DNA of 64,000 bases from Orbilia blumenaviensis (Eukaryota > Ascomycota > Orbiliomycetes > Orbiliales > Orbiliaceae): assembly GCA_036872755.1 (NCBI GenBank), contig JAVHNS010000003.1, positions 1,860,001 to 1,924,000 of the forward strand, written 5' to 3'. The position numbers and the translations under genes were made by a program. Under the pieces are notes generated by a model. That model was not told where the DNA came from and did no database searches. It was given only the letters and a program-made list of their open reading frames with translations. Positions 10,070-19,486 of this stretch are shown here, piece by piece (positions within the stretch are counted from its first letter, which is position 1; each line of letters starts with the position of its first letter).

Positions 10070-13000
10070 AACTTGCGCTTGAGAGGGGTAGTGTGAACAA
10101 TCCAGGTCGCAGTTGCTTGTGGTTCCAGTTGTGGTTTTTTAATTTTCGAGATTGTGATGAGATGAGATGAGATGGGCTCAGAATGGGAGGGGAGAAGTAG
10201 GTAGAGAGTGTGGGCTGGGTTTCTCCTTTAACTAAATTACTTAATTTTAAGGACCACGTCCGGCGGGATGCTGAGAGTAAGCTACGTAAGAACGAACGAC
10301 TGCTCTCGTACCCGCCGGTACTTTCGCAATAGGCATGCAAGCAGTTGTGCAGGCTGGGTTTAATTGGATCTGCTTTGGAGGTTGTGTGAGGTGGGATGGG
10401 TGGATCTGGATAGCGGATAGTGGATTATGGATTGTGAATTGTGGATCTGTGGATATATGAGTGTTGATATATGAGTGTGGATGTATGGTCTGACGTCCGA
10501 GGAAGAGCAAGAGCTAGCCTATGTAGCTACTCCGTAAGCAGAATATTAACTGCTTGGTCTGCTTGTAGCTACGAGCCCTACTTGCCCTGATGTACATGTA
10601 CATACTTAAGTAGCTAGGATATAACTGCCAGCTTCAAAAACGTCGAGGCCAACTTAACGTAATTAACTGCTATCCAGCTGCAGGTCGTGGTGCGCCCGCC
10701 CGCCCGCCAAGCCCTTTTCGCGGTTGCGGTTGCGGAGCCCTTGCAGGTATGACGGACAGCTGCTATTAATAATAATATACTTAACGATGCTGGTATTAAA
10801 CAAGGCGAGAGAGCACGGAAGGCGAACTGCAGACTGGTCATGACCATGGCCATGTTGCGAATTGCATGTATGCATGTTTGGTCAGTGCAGTGCGGGTGCA
10901 ATTATAGTATGCAATGCAAATGGCAGCTGGCACGAACCGACATCTTCGCATTCTGCGGGAATTAAATCCATCAGCTGACCAGCATCAGTCTCGCGGGATG
11001 CTAGCAACACCTTGAGAATATTTGGAAAAAAAAAAAAAAAAAAAAAAATTAGAAAAAATTCAAGTTATGGCATTCAGTTGGCATGTTGAAACCAAGGTAG
11101 CATTTTGGTAGAAAATGGTGTTCTGATCTAGTTAGTAGCAAGGGAGGACTTGACAGAATGTTCGAACCAAATCGAACCTAGATGCAATGCACCTCTGCGG
11201 ATCGGTTCCTGGGCAAGAACGTAACAGGTAATTTGTTCCTGTACCCATATATTTCAACACGATATAGGCGACTATATTTTCTTAACATGTGTACAGATGT
11301 TACATCTCTGGCTGCAAGGCAGCGGGGCCATCAATGTCACATAGGAAACCATTATACTTGATAAATCGATACGGATAATTCTATCCGTGGAGGTGCATAC
11401 AAGCTGTATAGAAATGTCGTTAGAATGTAACATATTAATACATTCAGTTTACAAATCAGAAATCTATATATATCTTTATCTTCTGGTTTCATTATTGGTG
11501 GCAAACGAGCAAAACCGAAGCCAAAGCTGCAGGGCTTCTAACTTAAAAATATAAAAAAAAATTGAAAAATTAAATTTTCAAGGTCATCTACCATGATATC
11601 GATCACGGTCATGTATAGGTGATGCTCGGGGCCTGTGACTTGCGTTGGACGTTGGATATGTAGCTGTCGATACCCCAATTGACTGAGACTGGGGGGTCGG
11701 TTGCTGTGGAAGACTTCAGATTTGATAATCCAGGCTTTCTACTGGGCTTCTGAGAAGTTGCCTGACAAGGCCCACCTCATCTATGAGGATGTTGCCCTGT
11801 AAGGCTGTCTTCCTTAGGTCTGGATCTGCCGGGCTAACTTTGACCGGATTTTGTTGATCTTCGAATGTTGCATTCAGCTATAGCGCTAGTCCAACGGCAT
11901 TTCCCTTCTTCCACCCGTTTAAATATGATTTGCGCATTGTGTGTATCCAGAGGTCTCGATATGGGGCAGTAATACTATATTCATAAACTACTAAGGTGAT
12001 TTCTTATGGCGATTCTAGGCTGAACGCTCCTACGGCATAACAGGAATAATATAGATTTACTGGTCATAATTCCAGCACCAAAGCCCTTGTAGCTTCATTC
12101 GTAAGGATTCCGATGTGTTGCTAAGTAGTTGACAGCCTAAGAATCTGAAAATCTTTGACAGGGAACATTGGTTTTGAAGCTGAAAATAGTCACGTGGGCT
12201 TGTAGGCTCTTCCTGCTAGTAACTACAGGCTGCAATTGCTTAATGGCAAACGGTACAAGGTATTTGTATATAGTTCTGCTAGCTGTAGCTATTAGTAGCA
12301 GTCATATACTTAGGTACCTAGGGAGCCGCATACTATGTAAACCTATGTATGAATCTTCCGCCAAATCGGACATCAACGGATAGCAGCTCTCGAATATATA
12401 CGTTGTTGAAAAGGTCACTTACCTACACAATGTGCATTAGAATTCCAGTCTCATAACCAGAATTACATAAGCTTATATTCTGCTCAGCTGATCAGACGCG
12501 ACTCCACCAGCAATGGATGATTATAACATATTAGAGACAGGTCTTTTATGATCTAGGCACTATCGCTTGAAAAAAAGAATTGTGCTGAAGTTCCAACCAT
12601 TATCTTTGCACCCGCTGACGGGTTATAAGTATAAGAATAATAATAATGTATTGACTACCGGGCTGCTACTGCTGCTACTAGTATACTACTACTGCCACAT
12701 ACGATTTGTCTAGAAAATTGTAAATCAGGTCATTGATATATCATGTATGTGACATAAAATAGCCAAAGGTATTATGCCATGAGACAGTTTTATAACATAA
12801 TTATCGGGAGCGCAATGCGATGTAGTTAGTGTTGCCCGTTGTTGCATTTTTTTCGGTAGATGCATGGTTTCGCAGATATCGAAATTACAAAAGACGTCAA
12901 CATGCAGTCTCGTGGGTCAACTTCCCTAAAGCCACAGCGCACACGTGAGCAATTTTTTTTTAGTGCCTCAAAGACCTTACGGCGCGCCGTATCCGCGGAC

Positions 13001-13416
13001 TTCGCGGGGTACAAACCCGCCAAAGTTGTCACAGAATCCAAGCTTTCGCAAGGCAGACGCCACCATCAATGTATATAACGCAGCCCCTCAAAATACAGTT
13101 GCAGAGTCCCACCCCGTATGGCCCATCTATAAAAAAAAAAAAAAAAATGAGATCTGCTTCCCGAAATCTCCGGTACAAGGTACTAGAAACAAGCTTCGGA
13201 AACGCGATCCAAGCACACACACCCTGACAATTAGTAAACCTCTGGATTTTATAAGGTCTTGCGTAGAGGTAGGTATGCATGTCCTCATCCGGGTAAAACG
13301 GTAAAATAGAAGATCTCAAACATGGGGACCCGGCAGCAAAAAGTCCTAGTATACTATATGCGAAAATGGAGGAATAGGTTTGTAGATCGGTTATTGAAGA
13401 AGTGAAAGCTGGGGAA

Positions 13417-13423
13417 TATAAAG
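13417..13423 (+). promoter_or_regulatory. TATA box of the lactonase gene
   Basis: TATAAAG lies about 180 bases upstream of the lactonase start codon, followed by a pyrimidine-rich leader near 13541-13555. The position suits a TATA element with a leader of roughly 100-150 bases. This is inferred from sequence and position only. Confidence 0.4.
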
Positions 13424-13598
13424 CGTCCAGGAAAGAACGCCTCTCGCGAGGATGAAATGCTGCATGGGAGCTTAACTTTCTTGGCAACGTCAAAGAGTCA
13501 GTGCAGTGGGATCTCTTGTTTAAACTGCAATTAGACTGTATCTATTTTCTCTTTTGGAATCTTGGGGGGCTCTCATTTCTATAGATACCTAAGAAGCA

Positions 13599-15292
13599 AT
13601 GCGATTCTCGACAAAAGTTGCAGCCGCGGTGCTGGCATCTATTCCTCAAGCGCTGGGCGTTAAACTGTTCGTCGGTACTACATCAGGTCCGATTATTACA
13701 ATTGATTTCAACGGCGCCAGCGTCAGTCAAATTTCGACAGATTCCAATTCTTCGCCCGCACCGACATGGCAGACTCTTGTTGGTTCTTCGTTGTTAATCT
13801 CTACGAATGAGGGACCGTGGAATGGTCAAGGATCTGTTGTGTCCTATAGTATTGGAAGCACGGGGCAGTTGACGAAAATCAGCAGCCAAACTGGCATGAA
13901 TGGGTTGCTACATGCTTCTGTTTCTCCTGCTGGAAACTTCGTCGCTGCGGCTGCTTAGTATGTTGAACCGAATGTATTCTTGCCATAGTAGAGATTTACT
14001 AACGTAAAATGTTAATCAGTAACGGACACGGGGTTGCCGTATATCCACTCAGCAGCAGTGGAGTTCTGTCCAGTGTCTCCCAGCAGTTCACATATAATAC
14101 TCCTGTAGGAACCGTTCCAAGCAGACAAGACAGCTCTCATCCTCATCAAGTCATCTTTGACCCAACCGGCAAATTCCTGTTCGCCAATGACCTTGGGGCG
14201 GATTTGATCCGCATTTACTCCGTTGGAAGTGGTTTGACAGAGTATACTACTGTTACCACACCAGCTGGCTCCGGTCCACGACACGGTATCTTCGTAGAAA
14301 CTGATGTTGGTACTATCTACTATCTCATCGGTGAGATTGGTAATATTGTTACTGCCTATAAGGTCTCTTATCCATCCGGTGGAATCAGCTTGACTGCATT
14401 CCAGCAAGTTAGCAGCTATGGATCTGCTACTGTCCCCGCTAGAAACCCTCAGCCAACCGCGGCCGAGATTCAAATCTCTGTAAGTCTTGATTTCATACTA
14501 TCTTATATTATTTCTAGTATACAAATTTTAACATTTTTATTCTCCCACCAGCCCGACAAGAAGTTTGCATACGTCTCCAACCGTGGCGATGTTTCTTTCT
14601 CCGGTAACCCTGGCCAAGATTCTATCTCCGCCTGGAAAATAAATTCAGACGGCAGCCTCCAATTCCTCCAGCTCCTGAAGGCCGGCGGATCGACTCCCCG
14701 TCACTTCTCTATCGACCCATCTGGACAATACGTCGCCGTAGCACTCCAAAACACAAACCAAGTCGCCTTCTTCCGCCGTGACGCCACTACAGGACTTTGG
14801 CCAGATACTCCAGTTACAACATGGTCTGCACCAGCGAATGGACCGGTTTGTGTGCAGTGGCTTAGTGGATTGGGCGGTACTACGACGACAACTACTAGCA
14901 CCACTACAACTTTCAGGACGACTACGACTTCGAGAATTACGACTACAACTTCTTCGGTGAGGCCGACTACTACTCCGAGCACCACTACACCGGTTAGGAC
15001 TACTACTACCGCTCCATCTCAACCGGCGCAGAGCCAGTGGGGACAGGTTAGTTTTTACAGGTATTTTATGATTTATTGGGGATATTGTTAGCTAATGTGT
15101 GTGTATTTTTGATAGTGCGGTGGTAACGGTTGGACCGGACCTACTACTTGCGTAGCTGGAACTACCTGTACTGTTTTGAACCCGTAAGTGTTTCCTCTGA
15201 AGTTGATCGTTTTTTTTTTTTTTTTAGGTATTTGTGTTTTAAAGTTGATTCTAATATTACCTTGTAACAGATACTACTCTCAATGTCTGTAA
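13599..15292 (+). CDS. Secreted lactonase-family beta-propeller with C-terminal CBM1
   Basis: Five exons, 13599-13957, 14020-14479, 14552-15046, 15116-15183 and 15271-15292, give 467 residues. All junctions are GT..AG and in phase. Residues 1-20 are a signal peptide. The body up to about residue 375 is a seven-bladed propeller of the lactonase / carboxymuconate-cyclase-like family (PF10282 type), with repeating Phe-Asp-Pro-Thr-Gly-Lys-Phe-Leu-Phe-Ala-Asn-Asp and Ser-Ile-Asp-Pro-Ser-Gly-Gln-Tyr-Val-Ala strands and a Gly-Pro-Arg-His-Gly motif. A Thr-rich, probably O-mannosylated linker (~380-435) leads to a fungal cellulose-binding module: Trp-Gly-Gln-Cys-Gly-Gly, Trp-Thr-Gly-Pro-Thr-Thr-Cys, and Tyr-Tyr-Ser-Gln-Cys-Leu at the end. 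Four CBM1 cysteines are present. This implies extracellular action at plant cell walls; the substrate is unknown. Confidence 0.9.
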
Positions 15293-15420
15293 ACAGCAAA
15301 AAATGGAGAATGGGTACCTCTCAGAGACTGGCGAGGATAGGGCTTGAAGTTTCCCCATACAACTAAATGTATCTGTATATATCTATTATACCATGCACAT
15401 ACTATGAATATAGACCTAAG

Positions 15421-15855
15421 ATGGCGGTCAAAATGTGTCAAAACAATATATAATACACACCGTGCAAAATATATACTACAACCTAAGCGAGGTATAAGTG
15501 TGTTAATTTTTCACAGTTATGCTCAACTATCGACCTGCTCACCTGCCTAGTCAGAAGCTAGAGAAAAGCCAGACAGCCAGTGTACTAATTTACAATTATT
15601 TCATATACTTTGGCTATTTAACACGTGTATATTCTAACTACAGTTATGTTGTTAATAAAAAAGAAGTAGCCTGCAGCTGAACCTTCCGCTGTTTAGCTGT
15701 CTGGCTTTTCTCTAGCTTCTGACTAGGCAGGTGGGCAGGCCGATAGTTGAGCATAACTGTGAAAAATTAACACACTTATGCCTCGCTTAAGATTCTAATA
15801 TGTATATTTTGCACAATTTGTATTATATATCATTTTGACACATTTCGGCCACCAT
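15421..15855. mobile_element. Foldback / MITE-like element with ~157-bp inverted arms
   Basis: The left arm (15421-15577) and right arm (15696-15855) are inverted copies matching along their whole length, at about 90% by eye. The inner half is nearly perfect; the outer half carries most differences, chiefly C/T and G/A transitions. The loop of about 118 bases is AT-rich and non-coding. The direct repeat ACCTAAG lies immediately outside both ends (before 15421 and after 15856-15857), as expected for a 7-8 bp target-site duplication, suggesting a hAT- or Mutator-type non-autonomous element. There is no transposase inside. It sits about 130 bases past the lactonase stop codon. Confidence 0.75.
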
Positions 15856-15897
15856 AACCTAAGATATTGAACATAAGGTATCCAATAACTCGTTGAT

Positions 15898-16812
15898 TCA
15901 GCCAGCTATAATCCCATAATAAACCAACAACCCAATAGTAATTATCCCGGCCGCAATAATTCCAAAAAACACCGCCTTCTTAACCGCATTCTCCGACCCG
16001 TTCGCCACATCAGCACTATACAACGCATGCCCACTCCCACCACCACCGCCTTCACCAGCAATCAATTTATCCTGATGCTCTAACTCCCTCTCGAACTCCT
16101 CTTGTTTCGCTTTATCATCCTTTTCAAACATCGGTTCCCAGCTGGTGCCATCTTCTGATTGTTTTAACTGGCTGTAGTCCGTATCTGCTGCGAGAACTTG
16201 GTGAGGGATGCCTTTGATGTAGACGATTCCTTGCTCGTAGTCTGCGAATGTAGGGTAGTTTTTGGGTTTTGATGGGTAGTTTTTGGCGGGGGCGGGGTTT
16301 ATGTGGACTTTTACGAGTTTTTTGTAGTATGCTGTGGTTGTTTGGACGGTTGGTTCTTCTGGTGGAGTTGAAGCGGAGGAGTTGGGTTTTTTAGATTGTT
16401 TTTTAGAAGTTTTTGACGGTGGTGATGATGGATTTGGATCTGAAGAGGAATGGGAGTCTGAAAGTGGGGGTGGGTCGTCGTCGTCGTCGTCGTTGTCTGA
16501 ATCTGTGGGTTTGGAGGAGGTTGAAGTTGAGGTTGTTGGTTCAGACCCTGAGTCGGCGGGTTCTATGAGTGATATCGACTCTTGGGATGTTTTAGGACCT
16601 CTATCATTTGTGATTGTGTGTGAAGTGTCTACATCGTCAAAGATGACGGTGGCGGAGATTCCGCCCTTGGTCTGGAGGAGCTCGTCATGGTCGAAGCCGT
16701 GTTCTTCTTCGTATCGTTTTAGTTTTGGGAAGTCTGGGTTGGATTCTTTGGCGGTGGAAAGGTGAAGTAGAGATGATATTGAGATTAGTATAAGCGTCGT
16801 AGTTAGCTTCAT
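15898..16812 (-). CDS. Secreted acidic Ser/Pro-rich protein with C-terminal hydrophobic anchor
   Basis: A single exon gives 304 residues. Residues 1-21 form a signal peptide ending near Ser-Thr-Ala-Lys. Residues ~85-150 are extremely low in complexity (Ser, Asp, Pro, Thr, including a run of six Asp) and probably disordered. A better ordered part, ~165-235, contains the only non-repetitive sequence. A Gly run follows, and the last ~27 residues are hydrophobic and end without a charged tail, after an Asn-Gly-Ser site. This fits either a GPI-attachment signal or a single C-terminal transmembrane segment. I do not recognise a domain. A surface or cell-wall role is plausible but unproven. The right end of the foldback element lies about 40 bases beyond its stop codon. 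Confidence 0.7.
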   Translation of the reverse strand: MKLTTTLILISISSLLHLSTAKESNPDFPKLKRYEEEHGFDHDELLQTKGGISATVIFDDVDTSHTITNDRGPKTSQESISLIEPADSGSEPTTSTSTSSKPTDSDNDDDDDDPPPLSDSHSSSDPNPSSPPSKTSKKQSKKPNSSASTPPEEPTVQTTTAYYKKLVKVHINPAPAKNYPSKPKNYPTFADYEQGIVYIKGIPHQVLAADTDYSQLKQSEDGTSWEPMFEKDDKAKQEEFERELEHQDKLIAGEGGGGGSGHALYSADVANGSENAVKKAVFFGIIAAGIITIGLLVYYGIIAG

Positions 16813-18514
16813 TTTTTATTGTTTTTTTTTATAAGACTTTCGACGAATGTAGATTTTAACTAATTCTGCCTGTGGTTAATTTTGTATGGGTATCAAGGCT
16901 CGACGAGGGCCATCCATCCCACTCAGGTATACCTCGTCATAAAGAAAGATCTTTTGAAAATTGATATCGGGGATTGAGTTCACGATATATTAATATAATG
17001 GGGGGTTTTTTTTTATTCCGCCCTGTAAGGCATGGTATAGCCGGCACCGCTATAAAACTTTCCCAGGAACCTATGAGAGAGTTTATTGAGTTCAATGATA
17101 ATATATTTTCGAAGATCCGCCCCCCGTTCCGAACGGGATGTTCAGACGGTGAGAATGTTGCATTTTTTGCGTTGTTTTCTTCATGCTAGAACACGTTCCC
17201 TGCGCATGCCTAGTGCACAGCTGCTGCACAGTATATAATACTATATTATGCTATCTGGGTGCAATTGTGATATATCGATTATTTGATGTGCGGCCGATTC
17301 TGTCCGCCACCATCCCTCTTCAAAATACAACAATATTATCGCGAAATCTCCAAAAAGGATATATATTTGAACAAAAACCCGCAACTCTTAAGCTTCTAAT
17401 CTCGTTACAAATGCTCCTGTAATGCTCAATACCGCCATGTTGAACCTTCAGAGGAGAGATGCATTAAGTATACAAGTATTATGGAAAAACTTGGAAATAC
17501 GCTTATGAAGATGGAGCTTAACGCAGGTATAAGAAAGTTGAAAAGCGGGGGCCTTTACTTTACTTGATGTTGATTGTTGATTGTTGACAAATCAAGAAGA
17601 TCCTGTAAAGATATATTAAATCATATATGTAAGTGATGACCTGGTAGAATTTGAAGTATTTGTCGAAATACTTCGCACGATTGCAGGAGAAAACATACGA
17701 ATTGGCTAGACAATATGCTGTTGGGTCGATCGTGATATCTCTACTCTATCACAATAGCTAGGTATACCGAGCTTATATGCTACGGAAACCTACAGCAAAG
17801 ATTCTATTAAGACGGAGTGTCGTCAGGTTATAGGCAGAAACACGGGTTTGGGGAGGAGTTGTGCATTTTGATTGTGGAGGAAGTGGGGGGTGAGGTAAAT
17901 CCATAATTATAGCACATTAAATATTTCAATTTGCTAACTAAGTACCCTTAGATGCTGGAGCTATATCTCTATCCGGATAATTATAATGGATTATATGAAG
18001 TGGATAGAGCAGATATCCTTCATTTGACGCTACGTTTATCGGGGGGGAACCACAGAAGAGTTCCGTAATGTCCGTATCCCAGAAAATCATGCCCCGGAGT
18101 ATGCGGAATTCTCAATAGCGGATTGGGGTTGCCCGCCAGAAGGCCAGAAATTTTAAATGAAACGCAATAGTAAAATATTCCTTGTTAAAAATTAAGTTTC
18201 TCCTTTTAATCCTACAGTGTAAGCCTCCGATACATATTTCGCCATATGTAGATATGGAAGTAAAACGTCGAAAGCTATATCGGCTTCTTCTTCTTATTCT
18301 TCTTCTTCTTCTTATGCTCAAATCAAATTAGCTGTGCCCGCCTAGGAATTACGGCCAACCAGGCCTCTCCATCAGTAAGAACCAGAACCCTCCCAGAAGC
18401 CATTATATACTTAAGTACTTATATAAGTTACTAAAAAAGAGAAAGATGAGAAAAACAGCAAAAGAAATCCCAAAAGAAACACCCAGGTAATTGTTTAATA
18501 TATTTCAAAAGTAA
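16813..18514. other. Intergenic, no gene seen
   Basis: AT-rich DNA with several short frames but none with domain or codon support. A TTC repeat at 18284-18313 and a T-run near 17004-17013 are the notable simple repeats. The left part is the upstream flank of the secreted protein gene. Confidence 0.5.
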
Positions 18515-19486
18515 TTATTCCTCCCAAAACCCTCCAGGTACACCCAAACACCAAGCTCTAGGCCACTCATCCATCCCCCACTTCCCCATAACCTCCCTCA
18601 ACTCCTCCTCCCTCCCAGGCACAATATTCACAAAAACCCTCTGCCCACCATCCATCCTCGGCTCCGAATGAACAGCTCCAACCCCATCCCCTACCTTGAA
18701 AAAACAACACTCCCCATCCTTCGACTGCACCACTTCCACATGTTTCAACTCATCCGCCAAAGCTTTGCGAACACACTCGGCTAAATTAGCGCAGCCGAGG
18801 CATATTATTGACGTGCATGTGTGTGAAGGTGATGAATTTTTAACAGCGGTTTTGACGGATTTGAGGGTTTGCCGCGCCGATATGGCGTTCGTGGCGAACA
18901 TTGTCCCCGGGCCGATTAGTGTGGTTGCTAGTTTCCATTGTGTGCGGGATGGGTTTGATGAAGTATTCCCACTGCCGGTGGTGTTTGCGTTCGTATGGTA
19001 GTGGTTGCTATTACTATTATTTAAATTCGCGGCGCTGCCGCGGTCGAAAAAGTCGTCGTCGACATGCCATCTCGGGGTGTTGAAGTCGTTCGTAGGCAGT
19101 GAAGCGCGGATTGTGAGCCAGTAGTGTTTTAAACCGGTGGATTTTATGAATTCGTGCGCGAAGAGGAGGAAAGGTTTTAGGAGGGTTATTAGCGGGTCGC
19201 CGCGGATGGTTGCGCGGTGCCAGGTGTGGTATGACGGTGGGAAGGAACTGTCGTCGCCGTCATGACTTTTGCCGGCGTCGGTGTTACCGTTTGAGGGGGA
19301 GAGGTCGAGGAGAGGGCCGCAGTAGGTCCATGATGAGGTTCTTAGGATCTTGATTGGTGCTGCTGCTGCTGCTGCTGCGCTATCGATACCGGATGGTGAA
19401 GGCGGGGTTTCTGTAGATGCGATTTGGGGGAGTTTATACGGGAGAAGCTTGAAGTCCGGGAGGTGGGGGATGCTGGTGATTGTCAT
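18515..19486 (-). CDS. Conserved fungal unknown with H-x-D..H pattern
   Basis: A single exon gives 323 residues from the Met at 19486 (Met-Thr-Ile-Thr-Ser-Ile-Pro); an upstream in-frame Met at 19591 would add 35 residues of poor quality. Conserved-looking blocks are Arg-Trp-His-Val-Asp-Asp-Asp-Phe-Phe (a His-x-Asp pair), Trp-Lys-Leu-Ala-Thr-Thr-Leu-Ile-Gly-Pro-Gly-Thr-Met-Phe, and Val-His-Ser-Glu-Pro-Arg followed by Gln-Arg-Val-Phe-Val-Asn-Ile-Val-Pro-Gly near the C-terminus. His-x-Asp with a later His and Arg is the ligand order of double-stranded beta-helix Fe(II)/2-oxoglutarate enzymes, so a metal site is possible; that is inference. Low-complexity Asn/Ser and poly-Ala segments interrupt it. 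Confidence 0.65.
   Translation of the reverse strand: MTITSIPHLPDFKLLPYKLPQIASTETPPSPSGIDSAAAAAAAPIKILRTSSWTYCGPLLDLSPSNGNTDAGKSHDGDDSSFPPSYHTWHRATIRGDPLITLLKPFLLFAHEFIKSTGLKHYWLTIRASLPTNDFNTPRWHVDDDFFDRGSAANLNNSNSNHYHTNANTTGSGNTSSNPSRTQWKLATTLIGPGTMFATNAISARQTLKSVKTAVKNSSPSHTCTSIICLGCANLAECVRKALADELKHVEVVQSKDGECCFFKVGDGVGAVHSEPRMDGGQRVFVNIVPGREEELREVMGKWGMDEWPRAWCLGVPGGFWEE

Larger units (their letters stand above)
9985..13598. other. 3.6-kb gene-free stretch
   Basis: No gene could be supported. It contains a GTAAC tandem (10046-10069), a GATGA repeat near 10154-10172, an A-run of about 23 (11026-11048), a CTA/CTG-rich simple repeat at 12662-12695 and a second A-run near 13130-13147. The few frames of 60-150 codons lack domain features, codon regularity and start context. 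A divergent or degraded element cannot be excluded by eye. Confidence 0.5.
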
